Shown: piece after piece, positions 41,417 through 50,198 of the stretch
How positions within the stretch are numbered: the first letter of the stretch is position 1
Layout of the letters: every line of letters starts with the position of its first letter
Source: AA29 sp041481445
GTDB lineage: Bacteria; Acidobacteriota; Vicinamibacteria; Fen-336
Direction: 5' to 3'
Length of the DNA: 58,743 nucleotides
Assembly: GCA_041481445.1 (NCBI GenBank)
Contig: JBGPBV010000028.1
Location: 1-58,743, forward strand
Notes under the pieces: model-generated
What the model was told of the DNA's origin: nothing
Databases searched by the model: none
Seen by the model: only the letters and a program-made list of their open reading frames with translations
Translations under genes and position numbers: made by a program

Positions 41417-41535
41417 ACCCACGGCCTCCCCGGATGGCGAGACGTCCCCGGACGGCGAGACACCGGCCCGCTCCCGGGCCCGTTCGCCGTAAGGAAGCCG
41501 AGTCGAATCCGTCACTTGAACTGTAGCCCCGGCGT

Positions 41536-41578
41536 GGCTCTCGCACGAGAGCCGCCTGGGGAACGAGAGTATACTCTC
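41536..41578. promoter_or_regulatory. Divergent promoter with two palindromes
   Basis: A perfect hairpin (GGCTCTCG, CA, CGAGAGCC; 41536-41553) is followed by the perfect palindrome GAGAGTATACTCTC (41565-41578). The latter contains TATACT on both strands, a shared -10 for the halogenase-like gene (left) and the AMP-ligase gene (right). Both palindromes use the GAGAG/CTCTC half site, suggesting a regulator of the pathway. The 206-bp gap also has an 18-bp tandem duplication at 41428-41463. Confidence 0.5.
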
Positions 41579-41622
41579 AGTCCTCGGGGGCGTCGACGCG
41601 AGCGCGATCACCCTCACTCCCC

Positions 41623-43056
41623 ATGACTTACGAGCCGAGCACCCTCGCCCGCGCGTTCGCGCGTCTCGCCGCGAGCGAGCCCGGGGCGCCACTGGTCGTT
41701 TCGGCGGTGCGCTCGGCCTCGCGGGCCGCCGTGGCCGCGATGTCACGCTCCATCGCGCCTCTCCTCGACGGGATCCCGCCCGGCCTGATCGGCCTGTCCG
41801 TCCCCAACGGTCCCGCGTTCCTCGCCGGCGTGCTCGCGTTGCGGGAGCGAGGTCACGGCGTGCTGCTGCTCGATCCGCGGGCGCCGGCGGTCGAGCGCGC
41901 GCGCTCGTGCGCGGCGCTGGGAGCGCGCGGCGCTGTTTCGTGCGCGACCGGATGGCCGGCGGAGGCGAGCGACTGGCGATTCGAGAAAGCCGTCGCGCCC
42001 GCGGCCGCACCCGAGGAGGCGACGGGCGCGGGCTTCGTGAAGCTGACGTCCGGCTCCACGGGAGCTCCGCGGGGAGTCGCGGCCACGGAGGCCGCCCTCC
42101 TGGCCGACGACGACGCCCTCGCGCGCACCATGGGCCTGCGCGCCGAGGACCGTATCGTGGCCGCGGTCTCCATGTCGCACTCGTACGGCTTCTCGAGCCT
42201 GGCCCTCCCCGCGCTCGTGCGGGGGTCGATCCTGGTCGTCCCCGACGAGGAGGACCCCCTGGCCCCGCTCCACGCCGCGCGGGCCGCGGAGGCCACGGTG
42301 TTCCCGAGCGCGCCCGCGTACCTGCAGGCGATCCTCAAGCTCTCGCAGCCACCCGCGTGCCCGCCCTCGCTGCGCCTGGTGATCTCGGCCAGCGCCCCCT
42401 TGCCGGCCGAGGTCGCCGCGCAATTCCGCGCGCGCTTCGGCCGGCCCGTGCACGTCTTCTACGGTGCCAGCGAGTGCGGCGGCATCTGCTACGACCGCGA
42501 GGGGACGGCCGCGGAGCGCGGCACCGTGGGCGAGCCCGTCGAGGGCGTGCGCGTCGGGCTGGAGCCGATCGACGGCGATCCCGCCGGAGGGCTCGTGACC
42601 GTCGAGTCGGCGGCGGTGGGCCTGGGCTACGTGCCCGCGGGCGACCCCCGCCTGTCCGGCGGACGCTTCGTGACCAGCGACCTCGGCGTCTTCGAGGGCG
42701 GCCTTCTGCGCCTGCGCGGGCGTGTGGACGGGCTCATCAACGTCAAGGGCAGGAAGGTGGACCCGAGCGAGATCGAATCCGTGCTCCAGCGTCTGCCCGG
42801 GGTGGCGGAGGCGGTGGCCTTCGGCGTCCCCTCCGCGGACAAGGCGAGCGACACCGTGCGTGCCGTCATCGCCTGCCCGTCCGGAGGCCTGAGCTACGAC
42901 GAGGTGCTGGCCTGGTGCCGGGCCCACCTTCCCGAGCACAAGGTGCCGCGCTCGATCGTGCTCGTGAACGCCATCCCGCGGACCTCGCGCGGCAAGGTGA
43001 GCCGCGAGGAGCTGCTGGCCCTGGCCCTCGGTCCGGCCGGCCAGACGGGGGCGTGA
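41623..43056 (+). CDS. AMP-dependent acyl/aryl ligase
   Basis: 477 residues of the ANL superfamily. P-loop FVKLTSGSTGAPRGV, A5 region FYGASECGG, A7 SDLGVF and hinge RGRVDGLINVKGRKVDP, with the C-terminal Lys in PRTSRGKVSREEL. It would adenylate a carboxylic acid and load it on ACP; with a chorismatase nearby the natural candidate is 3- or 4-hydroxybenzoate, as in xanthomonadin synthesis. Substrate choice is inferred. GTGA overlap with the deacetylase gene. Confidence 0.92.
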   Translation: MTYEPSTLARAFARLAASEPGAPLVVSAVRSASRAAVAAMSRSIAPLLDGIPPGLIGLSVPNGPAFLAGVLALRERGHGVLLLDPRAPAVERARSCAALGARGAVSCATGWPAEASDWRFEKAVAPAAAPEEATGAGFVKLTSGSTGAPRGVAATEAALLADDDALARTMGLRAEDRIVAAVSMSHSYGFSSLALPALVRGSILVVPDEEDPLAPLHAARAAEATVFPSAPAYLQAILKLSQPPACPPSLRLVISASAPLPAEVAAQFRARFGRPVHVFYGASECGGICYDREGTAAERGTVGEPVEGVRVGLEPIDGDPAGGLVTVESAAVGLGYVPAGDPRLSGGRFVTSDLGVFEGGLLRLRGRVDGLINVKGRKVDPSEIESVLQRLPGVAEAVAFGVPSADKASDTVRAVIACPSGGLSYDEVLAWCRAHLPEHKVPRSIVLVNAIPRTSRGKVSREELLALALGPAGQTGA

Positions 43057-43844
43057 GCCTTTCCCCCTGGCGGCCGTCGCCGTTCGTGCGCGCCAGCGTG
43101 GGCCTGCACGCGGCGGGGGCGGCCGCGCTCGCGCTGGCGCCCGAGCGCTGGCCGGTCGTGCTCGGCGGCCTGCTCCTCGACCACGCGCTGATCGGCGCCG
43201 CCACCCTCCGGCCGCGCAGCACGCTCCTGGGACCGAACCTGACCCGGCTGGCCGGCCCTGCGAGGGCGGTGGCGCTCACCTTCGACGACGGCCCGCATCC
43301 GGAGGTCACGCCCGCCGTGCTCGACCGGCTGGAGCGCCGGGGGGCGCGCGCGACCTTCTTCTGCATCGGGGGCAAGGTGGCCGCGCATCCCGAGCTGGCC
43401 GCGGAGGCGCACCGGCGCGGCCATGCGGTGGAGAACCACACGTACCGCCACCCCTACGCGTTCGGGTTCTACGGCCGTCGCGCCATGGAGCGCGAGATCG
43501 CGAGGGCCCAGGACGCCATCGCCGGCGCCACCGGCCGCGCGCCCCGGCTCTTCCGGGCCCCGGTGGGGATCCGGAACCCGTGGCTCGATCCCGTCCTCGC
43601 GCGCCTCGACTTGCGCCTGGTTTCCTGGACGCGGCGCGGCCTCGACACCGTCCGCTCCGACCCGCGCCGGGTGGCGGCAAGCCTGCTCGGCGGCCTGGCC
43701 GCGGGCGACATCCTGCTCCTGCACGACGGCTCGAGCGCGCGCGACGCGGGCGGCCGCGCCGTGGCCCTCGAGGCGCTCGATCGCGTCCTCGACGGCCTGG
43801 AGGCGGCCGGGCTCGTCTCCGTGCCCATCGTGCGCGAGGGCTGA
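43053..43844 (+). CDS. Polysaccharide deacetylase family (NodB homology) protein
   Basis: 263 residues with a hydrophobic N-terminal region (about 10-45). NodB motifs: TFDDGPHPEVTPAVLDRL (motif 1), HTYRHPYAFGFY (H-x3-H zinc pair, motif 2), RAPVGIRNPW (motif 3) and LLHDGS near the end. It removes acyl groups from carbohydrate amides or esters at the cell envelope. Coupled to the AMP-ligase gene. It might trim an intermediate of the lipidated product, but the substrate is unknown. Confidence 0.9.
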   Translation: MSLSPWRPSPFVRASVGLHAAGAAALALAPERWPVVLGGLLLDHALIGAATLRPRSTLLGPNLTRLAGPARAVALTFDDGPHPEVTPAVLDRLERRGARATFFCIGGKVAAHPELAAEAHRRGHAVENHTYRHPYAFGFYGRRAMEREIARAQDAIAGATGRAPRLFRAPVGIRNPWLDPVLARLDLRLVSWTRRGLDTVRSDPRRVAASLLGGLAAGDILLLHDGSSARDAGGRAVALEALDRVLDGLEAAGLVSVPIVREG

Positions 43845-43861
43845 CCGCGCCGTCGGAGGGC

Positions 43862-44599
43862 TTACCGGGGGTCGGCGCGGATCCCCACGTACTCGCTGAG
43901 CAGGCCGCCCTGGACGCGGCGGCTGGCCTCGAACCCGGCCCCGCGGAGCGCCTCCAGGATCCGCTCGGGCGCGACGCAGCGCTCGATCGTGTCCCAGTAG
44001 TAGTCCATCAAGCGCCGGGCGTCGGCGCTGCCCGTCCCCAGGCGCGTGACCAGGGGGACCACGCGCTTGAGGTACAGGCGCGCCAGCCAGAAGCCGGCGC
44101 GCGAGGCGGGGCGGGAGATCTCCAGTATCAACACGCGCCCGCCCGGCCGTAGCACACGGTGGTACTCGCGGAAGGTGGCGTGGAGGTCGGGTACGTGGCG
44201 CAGCGCGTAGCCCATGCACAGCGCGTCGAAGCGCGCGTCCGCGAAGGGCAGCGCCTCGCCCCGCGCCTGCACGAGCGGGACGCCCACCCTGCGCCGCGCC
44301 TCCTCCAGCATCCCGCGGCTGGGATCGAGGCCGACCACGCCCGATCCGCCGGCCAGGGTGGCCGCCTCCCGTGCCACGAGGCCGGTGCCGGTGGCCACGT
44401 CGAGGACGGCCAGCCCCGGCCGCACGCCCAGCCGCTCCAGGGCCTGGCGGCGGTAGCGCGCGCCCGAGCCCAGCGACATCACGCGGCAGATCCAGTCGTA
44501 GTGCGGCGCCGCGCGGTCGAAGAGGGAGTCGACGTAGGCCTGCCGGCCACCCGGCTCGCGGTAGTGGCCCTCGAGCGTGGGGTGGGGGGCGAGGCTCAT
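43862..44599 (-). CDS. UbiE/MenG-like SAM methyltransferase
   Basis: 245 residues. FDRAAPHYDWICRVMSLGSG, SAM motif I VLDVATGTGLVAREAA, motif II LPFADARFDALCMGYALRHV and motif III RVLRPGGRVLILEISRP are the UbiE/MenG pattern. It could methylate demethylmenaquinone or, given its place, the aryl head of the polyene (aryl-polyene clusters carry a methyltransferase). ATGA overlap with the large outer-membrane protein gene. Confidence 0.87.
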   Translation of the reverse strand: MSLAPHPTLEGHYREPGGRQAYVDSLFDRAAPHYDWICRVMSLGSGARYRRQALERLGVRPGLAVLDVATGTGLVAREAATLAGGSGVVGLDPSRGMLEEARRRVGVPLVQARGEALPFADARFDALCMGYALRHVPDLHATFREYHRVLRPGGRVLILEISRPASRAGFWLARLYLKRVVPLVTRLGTGSADARRLMDYYWDTIERCVAPERILEALRGAGFEASRRVQGGLLSEYVGIRADPR

Positions 44600-47523
44600 A
44601 TCGGCTTGAGGATCAGGATCTGCGCGACGAAGGAGCCGGACCCGGAGTAGAGCGCGGGCAGGATGCTCTTGCCGAGGTCGGCGCGCAGCAGGGTCCCGAA
44701 CGGAGCGCGGAGGTTCAGGCCGAGGCCGAGGCCGGTCACCCCGCGCCACTTCGTGTCGTAGGTGGGGTCCTTGCCCAGCGCCTGCTCGAGGAAGACGTCC
44801 ACGCGGTACAGGTCGAGCAGGTTGAACGAGTAGGCGGTGCGGAGCATGGCCAGCTCGGCGAAGCGCACCCCCGCGGAGGGCACGCCGTGGATCCGGTTCT
44901 CGTCGAAGAAGCCGAACTGGTACATGCTGAAGCGGTCGAGATGCCGGCCACCGAAGTAGGCGGCGTTGAGGTGGATCTTGTGCAGCCCGAAGAAGAAGTC
45001 CTTGGACAGGCTGGCGGTATATTTCTGGTAGGAGCGCTGGCCCGGATCGAATCCCTCGCCCGTGCCCCAGGCCTCCCAGACGGCGCGCCGATGGGCGAAG
45101 CCGTACACGTCGAGCGAGTAGCCCCGGCGCTTGTACTCGTAGGCCAGGCCCACGCCGTTGGTCGCCGTGCTCCTCGGCACCACGAAGCCGGGGGAGGTCT
45201 CGTCGTCCGCCGAGTAGTGGTCGTAGCGGAACTGGTAGATCCCCGTCAGCTTCTGGAAGTCGGTGAACTGCCAGCCCAGGTTCAGGCCGGTGGCGAAGGG
45301 GAGGTCGCGCAGCCGCTCTCCCGTGACCTCGCCGCTTGCATCGTAGACCTGGTCGTTCACGGGCACCGCGATCGCGAACAGGTCGAGGCTGGCGTCCACC
45401 CTGGGGCCCAGGATCTTCTGGTGCTGGACGTTGGCCAGGGCGAGCACGCCCCCGAAGAGGAGAGCGAGCTGCTGGTTCTTGCCCAGGAAGTCGAAGTCGA
45501 GGTAGTTGAAGCCGAGGATGGGCAGCGGGTAGTCGTAGGACGGATCGATGGTGACGCCGAAGGCCAGGGCCCGGGCGGTGGTGGTGGGGTGCTCCTGCAC
45601 CACGCGCTCCTCGCCCTTCTTCACGAAGTAGCGCAGGCCGCCGTCGGTGTCCCGGTACATCACGTGGTCGGTGGCGCGGGAGGCGGCGCGCGCCTGCCGG
45701 AAGTCGGGGGAGTTCACGCGGAAGTTGGAGAGCCTCACCTCGCGCTCGACGAGGAGGTTGCGACCCGCGATCATCAGGATCTGGCGGCCGACCAGGCGCG
45801 TGAACATGGAGAGAGGGTGCCCCTCCAGCTCCGCCGCCTTTGTGAAGTACTGGACCTCCTCGCTGGAGACGACGGGCGCGCTCAGCGAGGTCTGCACCGC
45901 CTGGACCTTGAGCTTGAGGAAGGTCTCGGCGTCGATCCAGACCGTGCCGCGATAGAGCGACCGCGTGGCGTCGAGCGGGTCGAAGCGGACGGCGTAGGCG
46001 CGGCGGTCCCCGATCTTGTCCACTCCCTCGAGCTTGTAGCGGTAGTCCCGGTCGAGCCGCAGGTCGAGGGGCAACGAGAGGACCTTCTCCGGCTGGAGGA
46101 GCGGGAAGGGCGGGCGGTCGGCGCCCCACTTCGACCCGTTGAGGGTGAAGCTCAGCTCCTCCCATTCCGTGCCCTCGCGGTCGGCGTAGAAGCGGTTCTC
46201 GGTGACGACGTCCCAGCCGGGATCGGTCGCGCTCGGACGGAAATGCTGCTCCATGTGGGCGTCCGCGACGTAGGTCTCGACGCGCGTGTCCTGCGCCGCC
46301 TGCGCCTCCTGGTGGCGCGCGATGATCTCGGCCACGCTGGGGAGGACTCCCTCCGTCACCTCCGCCCGCGCGACGTAGGCGTCGCTGCCTCCGTTGAAGT
46401 CCAGGAAGAGGGGCCGGTCGGGCACGGGCACGACGTTCACGCGCGAGGTCTTCGTGCGGGCATCGCGCAGGAACTCGCGGGCGACGCCCTGGCGGCCCTT
46501 GAGGGGATCGCGGATGAGGGGCGGCTTGCCCGCGGACTCCCTGAGCTCGACCTGCAGCGTCTCCGTGCCGGAGTCCGCCCCGCCCCAGTAGACGAAGTAC
46601 GTCGAGAAGGTCCCGACGTTGTAGAGGAGGCGGTGGGGGAAGGTCGCGGTGACGTCCTGGCCGTCGCGCACGAGCGTGAGGCCGCTCCCCTTCTCGTCGA
46701 GGGGCACCACTTCCGCGCTCAGGAGGTCCTTGAGGGCGGCGGCCACGCCGAGGCCGCGGGCCAGGACCTCCGGGGTCGCCACGTAGGCGTGGGCGGGCAC
46801 CTTCGTGCCGAGCAGGCGCAGCTCCCAGTCCGCGAGCCGGCGCGGGGCCTGGACCTCGTCGCCGAGCGGGATGCCCGTCACCGCCACGACCGCGGTCGGG
46901 TCCTCGCGCTCCACGACCGCGGACAGCGGCGCGAGCGCGTCCGCGGCCGGGCCCGCCTCCGCCGCCGGGGCGTCCACGGCGATGGCGTCGACGTAGGCGG
47001 CCACGTCCTCGCGGTAGAGCGATTCCAGCCAGCCGGCGTCGCCGGCCTTCAGGCCTCCGGCCACGATGCGTGCGTCCGGATCCGCCGCGCGCACCTGGAC
47101 CACCGCCAGCTTGAGGACGAATGCGACCTCCCCCGCGGCCGTGCCCGCGGGCGTGGCGAGCTCGTACGCGCGCACGCGGCCCCGGCTCTTGCCGGCCAGC
47201 TCGCGCAGGAGCGCCTTCCACGGCTCGGTCTCCCGGGTGGCGGGAAGCGCACCCAGCGCCACCACCACCGGCACCCTGCGCGCGGCGTACAGGGAGAGCC
47301 GCTCGTCGAGGGCGGGCCAGGCGTCCGCCTGCGGCCCCGCGACGTCGGCGGGCCGGACAGCGATCCGCACGAACAACGGCAGTCCCGCGGGGAGCGCGGC
47401 CAGGTCGAGCGCGGGCGCGAGCACGGGGCCGGCGGAGAGGGTCTCGTCCACGCCCACGCCGCGGAGCGCGGCCGCCGCGGGCACGGCGGCGCCGGCGGGG
47501 GCGATGCCCACGGCAACCGTCAA
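44596..47523 (-). CDS. Large outer-membrane protein: glycosidase-like domain plus beta-barrel
   Basis: 975 residues from a TTG start (no ATG in frame; the start yields a signal sequence TVAVGIAPAGAAV). Residues about 30-270 look like a TIM-barrel glycoside-hydrolase remnant (VRAYELATPAGTAAGEVAFV, VRAADPDARIVAGGLK), but the acid/base NEP motif is missing. Residues about 280-640 resemble a beta-rich lipoprotein-like domain. From about 660 it is a transmembrane barrel (GFNYLDFDFLGKNQQLALLF, FGTLLRADLGKSILPALYSG). Function unknown; a surface-exposed receptor or secretion pore is possible. Coupled to the methyltransferase gene. Confidence 0.75.
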   Translation of the reverse strand: MTVAVGIAPAGAAVPAAAALRGVGVDETLSAGPVLAPALDLAALPAGLPLFVRIAVRPADVAGPQADAWPALDERLSLYAARRVPVVVALGALPATRETEPWKALLRELAGKSRGRVRAYELATPAGTAAGEVAFVLKLAVVQVRAADPDARIVAGGLKAGDAGWLESLYREDVAAYVDAIAVDAPAAEAGPAADALAPLSAVVEREDPTAVVAVTGIPLGDEVQAPRRLADWELRLLGTKVPAHAYVATPEVLARGLGVAAALKDLLSAEVVPLDEKGSGLTLVRDGQDVTATFPHRLLYNVGTFSTYFVYWGGADSGTETLQVELRESAGKPPLIRDPLKGRQGVAREFLRDARTKTSRVNVVPVPDRPLFLDFNGGSDAYVARAEVTEGVLPSVAEIIARHQEAQAAQDTRVETYVADAHMEQHFRPSATDPGWDVVTENRFYADREGTEWEELSFTLNGSKWGADRPPFPLLQPEKVLSLPLDLRLDRDYRYKLEGVDKIGDRRAYAVRFDPLDATRSLYRGTVWIDAETFLKLKVQAVQTSLSAPVVSSEEVQYFTKAAELEGHPLSMFTRLVGRQILMIAGRNLLVEREVRLSNFRVNSPDFRQARAASRATDHVMYRDTDGGLRYFVKKGEERVVQEHPTTTARALAFGVTIDPSYDYPLPILGFNYLDFDFLGKNQQLALLFGGVLALANVQHQKILGPRVDASLDLFAIAVPVNDQVYDASGEVTGERLRDLPFATGLNLGWQFTDFQKLTGIYQFRYDHYSADDETSPGFVVPRSTATNGVGLAYEYKRRGYSLDVYGFAHRRAVWEAWGTGEGFDPGQRSYQKYTASLSKDFFFGLHKIHLNAAYFGGRHLDRFSMYQFGFFDENRIHGVPSAGVRFAELAMLRTAYSFNLLDLYRVDVFLEQALGKDPTYDTKWRGVTGLGLGLNLRAPFGTLLRADLGKSILPALYSGSGSFVAQILILKPI

Positions 47524-47554
47524 GGCGAGCCAGATTGGCGTGGGATGACCCCGG

Positions 47555-49651
47555 CTAGTCCTTGGAGGCCTCGAGCCGGACCTTGACGCCGCGCACCATG
47601 GGCAGGATCGCCTTGAGGATGCCCTTGGTGGCGGCCACGGTCTTGACCTCGTTCTGGCAGCTCCCGCCCTCGTCGAGCCTTTCGAGGCGGCGCCCGGTCT
47701 CGTCCATGAGCTCCACGATCATCTTGTAGTCCCACTCGCCGGCGCCCTGCGGGCAGTCGATGGTGGGGAAGACCGCGCGCATCTCGAGGTGCTGCTCGTC
47801 GACCCGGCCGAAGCGGCGCTTGCTCTCCCCCACGGAGAATTGCACGACGGGGACCTTGAGGGGGCCCACGTGGCCGTCGAAGACGAGCGGCTGCCCGGCC
47901 TCGTACGTGAACGTCTTCTCGTAGAACTTCCCGCCGAGGTCGACCTTTCCCGATCCCGGGAACGCGGGCGTCACCGGCACCGCCGGCTGGGTGAGAGCGG
48001 GCACGTGCGTCGTCGGAGGGGGCTGGACCGGAGGCGGCGCCACGTCCGCGACCTGGACCGGCGTCGGCGGCGCGGTCGCGGCCCGCCGCGGCGTCGCCGT
48101 CGCGCTGGGTCGAACCGAGGGCGCGAGCGAGGGCGCGACGGCCGGGGCCAGGGTCGTGGTCGGGACCGCGGCCAGCGTCTGCGGCGGCGGGAAGTCCGAC
48201 GCCGTGAGGGCGCCTCCGTCGGCCACCGCGGGCGACCGGAGCGTCACCGGCGGGCGGTCCGGCGGCTCCACCGCGCGCGGCCGCAGGAAGAGGATGAGGG
48301 CGGCGGTGCCGAGGATGCCCACCATCACCACCGCCGCCACGAGCGCGAGCACGAGGCCGCGTCCCAACCCGCCGGAAGGCGCGTGGGGGGGAGCCGTCGG
48401 ATACGCGGGGTAGCCTCCCGTCGGGTACGGGGGCGGCGTGCCGGGATAGGCCGTCGGGTAGCCGCCGGGCGGGTACGGCGGAGGCGGCGGGGGATACCCG
48501 GTGCCGGCCGGGGGCGTTCCCGGATACGGTGCGCCCACCGCCTGCGGATAGGGAGTCGCGCCCGCGGGCGTGGGCGGATACGGCGTCCCCGGATGTTGAG
48601 TGCCGGGGTAGGGTGTCGTTCCCGGATGGGGCGTGCCCGCGCGTGGGGCTCCGGGGCGCGTGGTGCCGGCGCGCGGGGTTCCCGCCCCCGGCGTGCCCGC
48701 CGCCCCCGCCGCGAAGGCGCCCGTCCCGCGCGCGGGCGTTCCGGGCCGCGCGGCCGGTGCCGCCGCGCCCGCTTCCGTGGGCAGGAACGCGGTGGGAGTC
48801 GCGGCGGGCAGGTTGCTCGCCGTCGAGACCTGCCCGAGAGCGTCGCCGAGCGCCTTGACGAACGCGACGGAGGTCGGCCACCGATCCTCCGGCCGCTTGG
48901 CCAGCGCCTTGAGGAGCGCGCGCATCAGGGGCTCCGGCACGTCGCGCGGCGAGGGGATGGGGATCGGCTCCTGCACGTGCTTCATGAGCACGGCCACCGG
49001 GGTGTCGGCGGCGAACGGGACGCGCCCGGTGAGCATCTCGTAGGCCACGATGCCCAGCGCGTAGATGTCGGCCCGGTTGTCCACCGTCCCCGCCATCGCC
49101 TGCTCGGGGGCCATGTACTGGGGCGTGCCGCTGATCATCCCGGTGGCGGTGAGGCCGGACGAGCCCTCCACCATCTTGGCGATCCCGAAGTCGGCGAGGT
49201 ACACGCGCTCCGACTCGTCGAGCAGGATGTTCTGCGGCTTGACGTCGCGGTGGACGACGCCCTTGCCGTGGGCGTAGTCGAGCGCCTCCGCCACTCCGCG
49301 CAGGATCGCGACCACGCGCTCGGCGCTCATCCGGGACTTCTTCATGACCCCGGAGAGGGCCCCGCCGGAGATGAGGCGCATCGCCATCCACGGCGTGCGG
49401 CTCTGCTCCTCGATCCCGAAGTTGTGGATGGGGATGATGTTGGGATGCTCCAGTCGTGCGATGACCTTGGCCTCGCGGCGGAAGCGCTCGGCGAAACCCT
49501 CGTCGTGGAGGAACTCGCGGGGCAGGATCTTCAGGGCGACGTAGCGGTCGAGGCCCGGCTCGTAGGCCTTGTAGACCGTGGCCATCCCGCCACGTCCGAG
49601 GGGATCGAGGATCTGGTAGGGCCCGAACGTCGTTCCGGAGGCGAGGCTCAC
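47555..49651 (-). CDS. Transmembrane Ser/Thr protein kinase
   Basis: 698 residues. The kinase domain (about 10-275) has GRGGMATVYKA, Lys in VALKILP, HRDVKPQN, DFGIAK and the APE loop (YMAPEQAM). A long Pro/Gly/Thr linker follows with PYPGTP-type repeats, then one membrane helix (LVLALVAAVVMVGILGTAAL) and a periplasmic domain of about 230 residues ending VRGVKVRLEASKD. The GTG start is preceded by GGGAG. The ectodomain has no PASTA repeats; its end resembles the divergent secreted protein. Targets unknown. Confidence 0.94.
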   Translation of the reverse strand: MSLASGTTFGPYQILDPLGRGGMATVYKAYEPGLDRYVALKILPREFLHDEGFAERFRREAKVIARLEHPNIIPIHNFGIEEQSRTPWMAMRLISGGALSGVMKKSRMSAERVVAILRGVAEALDYAHGKGVVHRDVKPQNILLDESERVYLADFGIAKMVEGSSGLTATGMISGTPQYMAPEQAMAGTVDNRADIYALGIVAYEMLTGRVPFAADTPVAVLMKHVQEPIPIPSPRDVPEPLMRALLKALAKRPEDRWPTSVAFVKALGDALGQVSTASNLPAATPTAFLPTEAGAAAPAARPGTPARGTGAFAAGAAGTPGAGTPRAGTTRPGAPRAGTPHPGTTPYPGTQHPGTPYPPTPAGATPYPQAVGAPYPGTPPAGTGYPPPPPPYPPGGYPTAYPGTPPPYPTGGYPAYPTAPPHAPSGGLGRGLVLALVAAVVMVGILGTAALILFLRPRAVEPPDRPPVTLRSPAVADGGALTASDFPPPQTLAAVPTTTLAPAVAPSLAPSVRPSATATPRRAATAPPTPVQVADVAPPPVQPPPTTHVPALTQPAVPVTPAFPGSGKVDLGGKFYEKTFTYEAGQPLVFDGHVGPLKVPVVQFSVGESKRRFGRVDEQHLEMRAVFPTIDCPQGAGEWDYKMIVELMDETGRRLERLDEGGSCQNEVKTVAATKGILKAILPMVRGVKVRLEASKD

Positions 49652-49680
49652 GTCGCGTCTCCCGAGGGACTGCGCAAAGC

Positions 49681-49715
49681 ATCGGATGATAGCACCGTCG
49701 GTGCTAGTATCCGAT
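49681..49715. promoter_or_regulatory. 35-bp inverted repeat between kinase and secreted-protein genes
   Basis: Arms of 17 bp (ATCGGAT-ga-TAGCACCG and CGGTGCTA-gt-ATCCGAT) around a single T, with only the two spacer bases unpaired. It spans -10-like hexamers for both directions (TAGTAT at 49705-49710 rightward; TATCAT leftward). Likely a shared operator for the divergent pair. Confidence 0.6.
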
Positions 49716-49736
49716 CGCATGGGACGAGGAGGTCGG

Positions 49737-50198
49737 ATGCGGCTCTGGCGATCGTCGATGATGGTCCTGCTGGCCACGGCCGCGCTCGCCGTGCCCGCCG
49801 CCGCGCAGGTCACGGTCGACAAGACCGTGCCCTTCGAGCTCGACAAGTGGTACGAGCTTGGCGCCAAGGAGGGCCCCGTCCTCCTGCACCGCATCCACCT
49901 CGAGCGACAGGGAGGGCCGGGGCTCAAGGCCCGCGTCGCCCACGGCGCCGACGAGGAGTGGACGGCGTCGGTCAAGGTGGAGCTCGAGTACTCGAACGCC
50001 TCCAGCACGGACTGGAAGGGCGTCGTCCGCCTCACCTGGCTCGACGACAACGGGGAGGCGATCGACGGCTACAACGGCCGGCACCAGCTCGACGAGAAGA
50101 CGGATTTCGGTCGCGTGAGCGGGACGGTGACCACCCTCCGCTACGGGCTCGCGCACGCGCGGAAGCTGAGGCTCCTGATCAACGTCCGGCCGGAGTAG
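49737..50198 (+). CDS. Small secreted beta-sandwich protein, paralogue of the kinase ectodomain
   Basis: 153 residues with a signal peptide (cleavage near AAAQVT). GAGGAGG precedes the chosen ATG; an ATG 18 nt upstream is less likely. The mature part is mostly beta (KTVPFELDKWYELG, WTASVKVELEYSN, WKGVVRLTWLDDNGEAIDGY). By eye the order W-strand, D-(E/D)-x-G turn, long helix, RxLxxxV end is shared with the C-terminal part of the divergent kinase. Function unknown, perhaps a ligand-binding partner of that kinase. Confidence 0.78.
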   Translation: MRLWRSSMMVLLATAALAVPAAAQVTVDKTVPFELDKWYELGAKEGPVLLHRIHLERQGGPGLKARVAHGADEEWTASVKVELEYSNASSTDWKGVVRLTWLDDNGEAIDGYNGRHQLDEKTDFGRVSGTVTTLRYGLAHARKLRLLINVRPE

